From Streptomyces sp. A 4/2 (lineage in GTDB: Bacteria > Actinomycetota > Actinomycetes > Streptomycetales > Streptomycetaceae), in the NCBI RefSeq assembly GCF_940670765.1, contig NZ_CALNVW010000043.1, positions 119,282 through 183,281 on the forward strand: a DNA stretch of 64,000 nucleotides. Direction: 5' to 3'. Shown one piece after another: positions 54,627-62,707 of this stretch (positions are counted from its first letter, which is position 1; every line of letters begins with the position of its first letter). Under the pieces are notes generated by a model. That model was given only the letters and a program-made list of their open reading frames with translations. It had not been told where the DNA came from and ran no database searches. The position numbers and the translations under genes are program-made.

Positions 54627-54956
54627 GTGCACGAGCTGGCAATCACGCAGAGCGTCGTCGATTCGGTGTGCGAACGCGCCGCGGGGCGTCCGGTCCGTTC
54701 CGTCCGCGTCCGCATCGGCGTGCTCACCGCCGTGGTCCCCGACTCGATGCGGTTCTGCTTCGGCCTGGTCACGGAGGGAACAGCCGCCGAGGGGGCGCAG
54801 TTGGACATCGACCAGCCGCCCGGGGCCGGCCGCTGCCGTACCTGCGACATCGAATTCACCCTGACCGACCTGATTCTGCTGTGTCCCTGCGGCAGCGCGG
54901 ATGTGGAGATCACATCGGGACAGGAACTGCAGATCGTTTCCATGAAAGTGGGCTGA
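54627..54956 (+). CDS. hypA: HypA, nickel-insertion metallochaperone
   Basis: 109 aa from GTG 54627, giving the required N-terminal His2-Glu3 (VHELAITQS) for nickel. The zinc site is CRTC and LLCPCGS: the second half is Cys-x-Cys rather than the usual Cys-x2-Cys. Passes nickel with HypB to the large subunit. Three bases separate it from hypB. Confidence 0.92.
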   Translation: MHELAITQSVVDSVCERAAGRPVRSVRVRIGVLTAVVPDSMRFCFGLVTEGTAAEGAQLDIDQPPGAGRCRTCDIEFTLTDLILLCPCGSADVEITSGQELQIVSMKVG

Positions 54957-54959
54957 GCC

Positions 54960-55733
54960 ATGTGTGGTACCTGCGGCTGTTCCGAGGAATCCGGCGGGAC
55001 CAGGATCGTGATGCTGCGGGAGGATGATGCACCGGCTCACGGACATCCGCATCCGCACTCACACGACCACGTTCAGCCGAGGGGCGAAGGCGAGACCGTT
55101 ACCCTTGAGCAGAAGGTACTCGCCAAGAACGACCTCCTCGCGGAGCGCAACCGGAAGTGGATGACCGACCGGGGCGTTGTGGCCGTGAACGTGATGAGTT
55201 CACCGGGAGCGGGGAAGACCACGCTGCTCGAACGCACCATCACCGATCTCACCGGCCGTCGTCCGGTGGCCGTCATCGAGGGCGACCAGGAGACCAGGCT
55301 CGACGCCGACCGGATCAGGCGTACCGGCTGTGCCGTGGTGCAGGTGAACACCGGGGCGGGGTGCCACCTGGATGCGGAGATGATGCAGGGCGCGCTCACT
55401 GCCCTGTCGCCCGCCGAGGGGTCGCTGCTGATGGTCGAGAACGTCGGCAACCTGGTGTGTCCTGCCCTGTTCGATCTGGGGGAGCGCAGCAAGGTCGTGA
55501 TCATCTCGGTCACCGAGGGCACGGACAAACCGTTGAAGTATCCGTACATGTTCGCCGCCGCCGACCTGATCCTGGTCAACAAGGCCGATCTGCTGCCCTA
55601 CGTCGACTTCGACGTCGAGCGGTGCGCGCGGCACGCGCGCTCGGTGAACCCGGACGTGCGCGTGCTGACGGTCTCGGCGACCACTGGGGAAGGCCTGGAA
55701 CACTGGTACGACTGGGTGGCGGAGCAACGGTAG
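54960..55733 (+). CDS. hypB: HypB, nickel-binding GTPase
   Basis: 257 aa from ATG 54960. High-affinity nickel motif CGTCGC at residues 2-7, a short His-rich stretch HGHPHPHSHDH (28-37), P-loop SPGAGKTT (81-88), EGDQET, the metal-binding GCHLDAEM, and NKADLL for guanine recognition. Drives nickel insertion with HypA. Confidence 0.95.
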   Translation: MCGTCGCSEESGGTRIVMLREDDAPAHGHPHPHSHDHVQPRGEGETVTLEQKVLAKNDLLAERNRKWMTDRGVVAVNVMSSPGAGKTTLLERTITDLTGRRPVAVIEGDQETRLDADRIRRTGCAVVQVNTGAGCHLDAEMMQGALTALSPAEGSLLMVENVGNLVCPALFDLGERSKVVIISVTEGTDKPLKYPYMFAAADLILVNKADLLPYVDFDVERCARHARSVNPDVRVLTVSATTGEGLEHWYDWVAEQR

Positions 55734-55755
55734 CCGCTCCGCCATCGGGCCGCGG

Positions 55756-57435
55756 TCAGCCCCGGGAAAGTGGGGAGCGCTGGGCCGCGGCACCGGACGC
55801 GGGGCGTTCCTTGCGTACGAAGGCTCTGCGCAGCCCGTGGTACGGATGGTGCGGGTCCGCGAAGATGCGCTGCATCCGGATGAGTTCGGCCTCGCGGAAC
55901 GCAGCCAGGTCGGCTCGGTCCCGCTCGGCCTTCTTGGCGTTGATACGGGATCGTGTCGCGGGCAGCGCGGCCAGGCGGGACGCCAGGGCCCCGACCTCGG
56001 AGTCGAACGACCGGGGGGCGCATGCGATCACTCTGTCGATCAGACCGAGACGATGGGCCGCCGCAGAACTGACCGGCAGGGCGTCCTGCACGAGCCGGTC
56101 GGCCGCCGCCGCGCCCACGCGCCGCGGGAGCGTATACGTCCAGTACTCCGATCCGTACAGCCCCATCAGGCGATAGTGCGGATTGAGTACCGCGCCTGCC
56201 CTGCACCACACCTCGTCGGCGGCGAGAGCCAGCATCACCCCGCCCGCCGCGGCGTTTCCGGCCATGGCGGAGACGACGAGGCGGTCCGTGGTGGTCAGAA
56301 CCGCTTCCACCAGGTCGTCCATGGCGTTGATGTTGGCCCAGGACTCCGCGCCAGGATCGGCCGATGCCTCGATCACGTTGAGGTGGATGCCATTGGAGAA
56401 GAAGTCCCGGCCGCCGCCGATGACCAGCACCGAGGTAGGCCTGGAACAGGCGAACCGGTAGGCGTGCAGCAGGCGTTGGCACTGCTCCGTACTCATCGCG
56501 CCGCCGCGGAAGGAGAAGGACAGGAAGCCGGTCCCGGCCTCCTCCCGGTAGCTGATCTCGGACCAGGTGTCGTCGTGCCCGGTCCTGTGCAGCGGAGCCG
56601 GCCTCTCCGGCACGGCGGACAGCCGCCCGGCCAGCGCCGAGGTGGCGGGGAGCTTGAAGGTGGCGGGACCGCCCGGAGCCCGCCGGGGCCGCAGCTCGGG
56701 GATCCACACCGCGCCGTCGGTGGTTGCCCGGCAGATCGCGCCGTCCCGGGTGGCCACCAGTGCCCCCGGCCGTCCGCCGAGCCGGGGCTCGGGATGCCCG
56801 CCATGCAGGAACCACTCCCCGCCCAGCAGTTCATCGAGCACGCCGGGCTGGGAGTCCGCCGCCCTGAGTTTGCGGACCACCGTTGCCGTGGAGTCCGACT
56901 GCCAGTCGATGCGGCGCAGCGACTGACGGAAAAGGGGGCGGCAGCCGGCGCCCGGGGTCTGCGGAGTCGGAGTGTACGTCCCGGACGCGAAGCGCCCGAC
57001 CGCCAGGAGTACGGCCTCCACGGCGGCGTCCGAGATCTCGTTGCGGTACAGGTCGCTCTTGCCCACCGGGGGCAGCGAGCAGGACGCCGACGCCCATACG
57101 TCGCCCGCGTCCATCTCCGCATTCGCCTGCAGGACGGTGACGCCCCAGTTGTCCGCTCCCTCGTGGACGGCCCAGTCGAGGGAAGAGGGCCCGCGGTCGC
57201 CGACCGGGCCCGGATGGACGATGAGACAGGTGTGGACCGACCACACGTCGTCCGGAATCGCGGATTTGAGATACGGGGCCACGACGAGGTCCGGGCGCTC
57301 CTGGCGCACGGCCTCCCTGACGGGGCCGTCCTCGTGCACGAGTTGCACGGCCAGGGAGTGCCCGCGGTCCCGGAGCTCGGCCTGAACACGTTGGGTGAGG
57401 CTGTTGAAGGCGCTCGCGAGAAGCAGAATATGCAC
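55756..57435 (-). CDS. hypX: HypX/HoxX, formyl-THF-dependent CO ligand synthase
   Basis: 559 aa from GTG 57435, preceded by GGAAGAGA. N-terminal formyl-THF hydrolase/transferase half (HILLLASAFNSLTQRVQ, and CLIVHPGPVGDRGPSSLDWA with the HPG motif); C-terminal enoyl-CoA hydratase half (VLVIGGGRDFFSNGIHLNVI, NINAMDDLVEAVL, GNAAAGGVMLALAADEVW). Makes the active-site CO from formyl-THF under aerobic conditions. Its gene ends 22 bases from hypB, convergently. Confidence 0.93.
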   Translation of the reverse strand: MHILLLASAFNSLTQRVQAELRDRGHSLAVQLVHEDGPVREAVRQERPDLVVAPYLKSAIPDDVWSVHTCLIVHPGPVGDRGPSSLDWAVHEGADNWGVTVLQANAEMDAGDVWASASCSLPPVGKSDLYRNEISDAAVEAVLLAVGRFASGTYTPTPQTPGAGCRPLFRQSLRRIDWQSDSTATVVRKLRAADSQPGVLDELLGGEWFLHGGHPEPRLGGRPGALVATRDGAICRATTDGAVWIPELRPRRAPGGPATFKLPATSALAGRLSAVPERPAPLHRTGHDDTWSEISYREEAGTGFLSFSFRGGAMSTEQCQRLLHAYRFACSRPTSVLVIGGGRDFFSNGIHLNVIEASADPGAESWANINAMDDLVEAVLTTTDRLVVSAMAGNAAAGGVMLALAADEVWCRAGAVLNPHYRLMGLYGSEYWTYTLPRRVGAAAADRLVQDALPVSSAAAHRLGLIDRVIACAPRSFDSEVGALASRLAALPATRSRINAKKAERDRADLAAFREAELIRMQRIFADPHHPYHGLRRAFVRKERPASGAAAQRSPLSRG

Positions 57436-57647
57436 GGCGATCTCTTCCGGTGGCTGCGGTCGTTCCGGGTCGAGCGTGAGCGTGGCCCCTTGCTCACCGA
57501 GACGGACTCGGCCGGAACTCGCGGTGAGTTCACTCGAAAGTGCACTCACGGGTCTGTCAAACGAGCGGCACTGGCCCGTAATCGGTGGTGGCGAAGGGTG
57601 ACGGTTGTCGTTGGCATGGTCTGCGCGATGTCAATGAGCTTGTGACG

Positions 57648-58101
57648 GTGGTGTTTTCAGGATTGTCGGCCTTGACCATCGAGGGGGTGACGGGCGAGGG
57701 CGAGTTCATCCGGGTGTCGGCGCGGACCCGGGACAGATCGGGTGCCGTGCCCCGCGTGCGGGACGCGAACAGCGCGGGTGCACGGATTTCATGGGCGGGT
57801 GCTCGTGGACGTTCCGGTGGACGGACGGCGGATCGTCGTCTCGGTGCGGGTCCGCCGCCTGGTGTGCCCGGTACTCGACTGCCCGCGGCAGCCGTTCCGC
57901 GAGCAGGTTTCCGGCGCCGTGGAGCGCTACCAGCGCCGCACCAACCGCCTGACCAACCAACTGAACTCCGTGGTCAAGGAGTTAGCGGGCCGGGCGGGTG
58001 CCCGCCTCTGCCGCGCTCTGGCCTGCGCGATCTCCCGCTCGACCGCCCTGCGCATGCTCATGCGCCAGATGGTGACGCCGCTGCGCGTCCCGCGCGTACT
58101 C
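57648..58101 (+). pseudogene. ISL3-family transposase N-terminal remnant
   Basis: VVFSGLSALTIEGVTGEG and FIRVSARTRDRSG lie in one frame; CPACGTRTARVHGFHGRVLV, DVPVDGRRIVVSVRVRRLVC and REQVSGAVERYQRRTNRLTN continue in another after a shift near 57740. This is the zinc-ribbon/HTH N-terminus of an ISL3 transposase; the DDE domain is absent. GGGTCTGTCAAACGAGC at about 57549 may be the element's left end. Confidence 0.7.
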
Positions 58102-58119
58102 GCCTCCGTCACCTTCCTC

Positions 58120-58440
58120 ACCAGTACCGACCTGCGCATGGGGGGCATGATCGACCCTCGGCAACTTGCCACCGCGATATGGCCGTTGGATGAGATTGCC
58201 GTCGGCCACGAGCGTCTCACCACCTTCGCGACGACCTGCGCCGACCGACTCGCTCGTGGATCGGACCTGCCCGGGGTCGAGCGGCTCACCCTGGCCGTGG
58301 AACTTGCTGCGGAGTTCAGCCGGGCCATGACCCCCGACCCGCTACGGCTCCCGGAGCTGCTGCCCGCCCCTGGCCCGGCAATCGTGCCCGCCGGCTCCTT
58401 CCCTCCCCATCGGTGCACACTTCTTGCTCGCTGGGTGGAG
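58120..58440 (+). pseudogene. Fragment resembling a PaaX-type regulator C-terminus
   Basis: Joined in frame after the ISL3 piece: MIDPRQLATAIWPLDEIAVG, RLTLAVELAAEFSRAMTPDP and LPELLPAPGPA recall the C-terminal domain of PaaX-like repressors. There is no N-terminal HTH. The in-frame join with transposase sequence is an insertion or deletion scar. Nothing recognisable lies in 58441-58580. Confidence 0.4.
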
Positions 58441-58580
58441 GAATGCGGGAGGTGCCCGTCTGCTTCGGGGTGTGACCGGCTGTTCGCCGTCTGTGGTTTT
58501 GGGGTGCCGGTAGGAACCGCGTCACGTTCCCCTGGTCAAAACGCGTTGGCGAGGGATTCACCCGGTGTCAGGATGGCTTG

Positions 58581-59189
58581 GTGAACATGGCACAGAACCA
58601 AAGGGCCCCTGTCGTACGTACCATCACCGACGCCGACATTCCCACCGCGGTCGATACCCTCGCCCGCGCCTTCGCCGACTACCCCTACACGCGGCACGTG
58701 ATCGCAGCGGACGATCACGAGGGGCGGATCCGGCGGTCCCAGGAGCTGTGCCTGACCCGCATCGGCATGGTGTACGGCCGGGTCTGGGTCGCCGACGAAG
58801 GCCGCGCCGTGGCTGTCTGGGCCGTTCCCGGCCAGGATCCCTCGCCCGCCTTCGCCGAAGTCGGGCCGATCCTGGGCGAACTCAGCGGCGACCGGGCCGC
58901 CGTGTCCGCGTCCGCGGACACGGCCCTTGCCCCGTACCGGCCCCAGGAGCCGGGATGGTTCCTGGAAACCGTGGGAACCGCCCCCGAGTCCCAGGGGCAG
59001 GGCCTCGGCAGTGCGGTGCTGATTCCCGGCGTCCAGGAGGCCGAGCGCGCTGGGTATCCAGCGTTTCTGGAGACCTCCAGCAAGGCGAACGTGCGATTCT
59101 ACGAGCGCCTCGGCTTCAAGGTCACAGCCGATGTCCAGCTCCCCGACAACGGCCCCCGCACATGGTGCATGCGCAGGGACCCGCGCTGA
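58581..59189 (+). CDS. GNAT-family N-acetyltransferase
   Basis: 202 aa from GTG 58581, with AGGA 7 bases upstream; ATG 58587 is the alternative. Opening RTITDADIPTAVDTLARAFA, acetyl-CoA region ETVGTAPESQGQGLGSAVL (Q/GxGxG type), then ETSSKANVRFYERLGF. Matches the common actinobacterial GNAT group; substrate unknown. Confidence 0.82.
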   Translation: MNMAQNQRAPVVRTITDADIPTAVDTLARAFADYPYTRHVIAADDHEGRIRRSQELCLTRIGMVYGRVWVADEGRAVAVWAVPGQDPSPAFAEVGPILGELSGDRAAVSASADTALAPYRPQEPGWFLETVGTAPESQGQGLGSAVLIPGVQEAERAGYPAFLETSSKANVRFYERLGFKVTADVQLPDNGPRTWCMRRDPR

Positions 59190-59222
59190 GAACCCGCAGT
59201 GTCACCTTCGACGGAGGCGTGC

Positions 59223-59420
59223 TCAGACCCCTCGTCCTCGTACAACTCCGGCGCATCCGGGGCGCGCAAGGGGCGCAGTCCGCCGCCGGACCGCCGTCGG
59301 CGGGGGTGGAGGCGGCGAAGCAGTAGTGGCCGAGCAGCTGAGACCCTTGTGCTTGAGCGGGGACAGGCGGGCGACGTCCTCGTCGCGGATCCCGTCATTC
59401 ATGAGAATCACAGCGCGTGA
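59223..59420 (-). pseudogene. Tn3-family transposase C-terminal remnant
   Basis: Minus-strand sequence RDEDVARLSPLKHKGLS, then in shifted frames LGHYCFAASTPADGG and LRPLRAPDAPELYEDE, matches the conserved C-terminal end of Tn3-type transposases in Streptomyces, with at least two frame breaks. The rest of 59190-59799 shows no intact gene. Confidence 0.5.
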
Positions 59421-59799
59421 TGGCAGTGACGCAGAGCTACTCGACACTTGTCGGCAGCTTCGGGGAAGCACCCCGGGTTCACCTTTGCCGCCAACGTGAT
59501 CATTCTGCTCCAGTGGCCAGCCCTGGACAGCCCGTTCACAGGCACGGAAAAGGCACCTGCGAGTGCCTCAGCCGACATGCTGCAATGAATCCTCATGAAG
59601 GCACATCTCCCGTCGATCAATGGATCCGGCCTTCTGCTCGCGATGGAGCAGAACCTCGCCAAGCACACCTGCCACCTGCACCGAAACCTGGAAGGGATCG
59701 CCCCCACTCCCCGGCCCGCTCGGCCACGACCTGTCCGGCTTCCGGCGCTCCCGGGCAGAGACACTCTTGACCTGCGACTTCTTCGAGCGCCCGATCCCC

Positions 59800-60777
59800 C
59801 TACCCTGCGAGCGTGTCCAGGATTTCTGCGACCGGGACGGGATCCAGAGGGCCGACGTGTGACGCCCCGGGAAAATCGTGCACGCGGAAGCTGTTGCCGG
59901 GCGTGAACGCGTCGGCTTCCGCGATCATTCTGTCCTGGAGCGCGGTGGCGATCGTCCGGTCCCTGCCGAAACGCAGGTAGGTGCGGGGAATGCGTCCCCA
60001 GCTACCAGCCCGGCCGACCGCTCGGCCCGCGTAAGCGGCGACGGGCTCGTCGGTCTGCATGCCGGCCAGTATCCGGCGGAATTCGGCGTCGGGGTAGTCC
60101 GCGCAGATCATCTCCTTCAGGAGGGCCAGCTCACGGCCGTCACCTGTCCGGAAGTTCAGTCGTAGTACACCGAGCCGGTCCGGGTCACCCACCGTCAGCT
60201 CGACCGGGCTGACAGCGTTCGCGTTCTCGGGTGCCGCCGTGCAGGCGTCCGCTGTGGGCAGGACACGGCTGGGACAGAAGGCCGCCATGTAGCAAATGTG
60301 GTGCAGCAGATGCGGGACGGCATCGCCGACACGGCTGACCGATACGCCACCCAGGCTGTGCCCGACCAGCACCACCGGGCCGTTCCGTGCCGCCCGCCGC
60401 ACGATGCCCGTGACACGCGCCTCATAGTCCTCCAGCCCGAGGCCTTTCAGCGGGGAAAGCTCGGCTGCCATCGCTTCGAGGTCCTGCCGCTGATACGACT
60501 CCGGCACGAAAGCCTCGGCGCCATGCCGCGGCTGGTCCACCATGACGACGCGGTGACCGCGCAGTGTCAGCTCACGCGCGATCGGCATCCAGAACGCGCC
60601 GGCGCTGTGGGTACCGTGCACCAGCACGTAGGTGGTGAGCCCGCGGCGCGGGTCCGCTGCGGCCGTCGAGGTTCCCAGCCCGGTGGCCAGTGCCGCGCCC
60701 CCCACCGCGAGTCCCAGCCCGCGCAATGCTGTCCGCCGGGTGGCACCTGTTCGTTCTTCGCTCGTCGCATTCGTCAT
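59800..60777 (-). CDS. Tat-exported alpha/beta hydrolase
   Basis: 325 aa from ATG 60777. The signal has twin arginines (ATRRTALRGLGLAVGG), then AAADPR. Alpha/beta fold: oxyanion stretch TYVLVHGTHSAGAFWMP, nucleophile elbow VGHSLGG, and a terminal His in FPGASHVGPLDP. Resembles salicylate-esterase/HNL-like hydrolases. Probably a secreted esterase; substrate unknown. No strong binding site precedes the start. Confidence 0.82.
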   Translation of the reverse strand: MTNATSEERTGATRRTALRGLGLAVGGAALATGLGTSTAAADPRRGLTTYVLVHGTHSAGAFWMPIARELTLRGHRVVMVDQPRHGAEAFVPESYQRQDLEAMAAELSPLKGLGLEDYEARVTGIVRRAARNGPVVLVGHSLGGVSVSRVGDAVPHLLHHICYMAAFCPSRVLPTADACTAAPENANAVSPVELTVGDPDRLGVLRLNFRTGDGRELALLKEMICADYPDAEFRRILAGMQTDEPVAAYAGRAVGRAGSWGRIPRTYLRFGRDRTIATALQDRMIAEADAFTPGNSFRVHDFPGASHVGPLDPVPVAEILDTLAG

Positions 60778-60994
60778 GAGCACGACGCTATGAAAGGCCC
60801 GCTCGGCCTGCCAGCGGTCCAGCACCACCACAGGGGTGGACCCAACACCACCTTCCAGTGCAGCCGTTCCGCGCGGTCTGGAAGCGTGGGAAATCCGTGA
60901 TCACGGACAGAAGGCCATCTTCGTTTCGGCATCGCGCCAGGCAACGGCGAGCTATCCGGACCCCAGGTGACGACCACCTCAGAGGGGCGACTTT

Positions 60995-61424
60995 GTGTCA
61001 ACGGCCATGGAGATGCCCAGGTGGCGTTCGGTGTCCAGGCTGGTGGCCAGCAGAAACCCAGGCATGTGGTCAGTGGTGTTCCTGGGGGCGGGGCTCAGTG
61101 CGACCTCCACGCCCTCCGACAGCTCTTCAGGACTACTTGGACCAGCCGGTGTTCTCTGGTCTCAAGTCCTTGACGCGGTGCCTGAGACGGCCCGACGTGA
61201 CCGCGGGGTCTATCTGGCCCGTCACACGACTGCGGCAGCGGTGGCAGGGGAGCCGGACCAGGCGGTGGAGATTGCCCGGACAGCGGCAACCATCGCGGTC
61301 GAGACCAGGCCGGTGCGCATGCGCCGGGAGTTGGCCACTCTGGAGAGAAATCCGGCCGCGGCACGATGCCCCGATCGGCCGGGACCTCGATGAGGTTCTG
61401 GCCCCGCTGACCGAGAGGGGATAG
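60995..61424 (+). pseudogene. C-terminal remnant of an XRE/TPR regulator
   Basis: LDAVPETARRDRGVYLARHT, AVAGEPDQAVEIARTAATIA and RMRRELATLER are the C-terminal helical repeats of Streptomyces XRE regulators. The final piece (APIGRDLDEVLAPLTERG) is in another frame after about 61350. The N-terminal HTH is missing. Confidence 0.55.
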
Positions 61425-61426
61425 AC

Positions 61427-61745
61427 GTGGCGCAGGGGCTGGTTCCGCTCACGGATGAGGAGATCGCCGAGCGGTTGGAAGGGCTCCCGGGGTGGGCACA
61501 CGTAGGAGACGAGATCACGCGCACATACGCCGTGAGGCACCACGCTGGTGTTGCCGTGATCGTGCACGTCGCGGACCGTGAACGCAGGATCGGGCACCAC
61601 GCCGACAGCGACCTGCGTATCGACAGCATTCGGCTCGGCCTCACGACGCACGACGTGGGACGTCAGCTCACCGCGGCCGACTTCGATCTCGCCGCGCGGG
61701 TGGACGCGATCGTCGCCGCACACGAGGAGACCCCCCCTCGACTGA
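61427..61745 (+). CDS. 4a-hydroxytetrahydrobiopterin (pterin) dehydratase, frame broken at C7 run
   Basis: GTG 61427. LTDEEIAERLEGLPGWAHVG at the start and IGHHADSDLRIDSIRLGLTT then HDVG are the PCD/DCoH fold and active-site region. As given, the frame does not stop at the expected ~105 residues but runs on to 62437 through nonsense. If the seven-C run at 61731-61737 had six C, the protein would end ETPLD-stop with TGA at 61743-61745. Either a sequencing error or a real mutation. Confidence 0.7.
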
Positions 61746-61833
61746 TCGCGAACTGCAGCGCCCTGATCGGTACCCGATGCCCATCAGCTCTGTGCGGTCC
61801 GCGTCGTGGTTGGGCGGCCGGGAACGGCTGGGG

Positions 61834-62250
61834 TCACCGTTCCCGAATATGCCACCACCACCAGCGCCCGGCTGTCCATTCGCCCGCCCAGCCCGGGTCC
61901 GGGAGGGTGCGACGCTCGAATTCGATGTCTATTTGCTCCACCAGTCGTCCCAGGTCGGCTCGGGCTCCTGCGGGGAGGCGTCTCAGGGCGTCTTCCAGAT
62001 CGTCTCGGCCATCTTCGATCTCGATGCCAGGACTCTCGCCAGGCCCGGTCAGATATCGTCCTGGCTGTCTGAAGGCCCACTCGAATCGGCTGAGAGCGTT
62101 GGCGATGGCGTTCGGCCACATGAACTCGGCTTCAACCCGGCGGATCGCTGCCCGGGTCCGGGCGGATACGCCTGGGATCCGGTGTACTAGCACGTGTTTT
62201 TGGGGCCGCCACCGCTCAGCGCGGACAGCGCTTGGGCGCCTACGCGGCAT
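61834..62250 (-). CDS. Hypothetical protein conserved in Streptomyces
   Basis: Up to 138 aa from ATG 62250; GTG 62193 is a tighter start. GVSARTRAAIRRVEAEFMWP, DDLEDALRRLPAGARADLGR and LVEQIDIEFERRTLPDPG look like a genuine helical protein family I have seen as hypothetical. No domain name. It ends in a Trp-rich tail (RWWWWHIRER). No coupled genes. Confidence 0.5.
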   Translation of the reverse strand: MPRRRPSAVRAERWRPQKHVLVHRIPGVSARTRAAIRRVEAEFMWPNAIANALSRFEWAFRQPGRYLTGPGESPGIEIEDGRDDLEDALRRLPAGARADLGRLVEQIDIEFERRTLPDPGWAGEWTAGRWWWWHIRER

Positions 62251-62444
62251 TGCCCTTTCGGATCAGCATCATGCGGGGATTCTGCCACGGCCACCGCCCT
62301 CGGGGTCCCGCAGGGGAAGGCCCCGCCTCTCCGCGGGTATCTCTGGATTGAAGGCGACTCATCGACATGCAAAGTCTGGAGGAGGACAGACAAAACGGCG
62401 TGCCGGAGCGCTTCGCCTCCGGGCTGGCCTTTGGTGAAAGACCA

Positions 62445-62627
62445 CGCCAGGCGCACGGGATGCCTGGGATGGGGCGCGGACGAAACAGCGCACTGATGGA
62501 CCTCGCAGCACAGATGCCTCCCGCCGTCCTCAGCGAGGTCCTCGGGGTCTCCATCGGAGCGGCCGCTGGCTGGGCCGTCGTTGCAGGAGGCCCCCGCGCG
62601 CAGTACGCCGCCGATCTCAGCCGCCGC
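62445..62627 (+). pseudogene. C-terminal remnant of an integrase-like/recombinase protein
   Basis: MPGMGRGRNSALMDLAAQMP, PAVLSEVLGVSIGAAAGWAV and RAQYAADLSRR match the repeated C-terminal block of Streptomyces proteins of the site-specific-integrase-like group. The upstream part is not coding. The 62251-62444 stretch holds nothing else. Confidence 0.4.
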
Positions 62628-62707
62628 TCGAAGAGCGGAGACCAGGGTCGGATGCCGGCGGTGACACTCTCGAAAGACGGAGGCCACGGCGTGAGTGAAT
62701 AGGGGAC

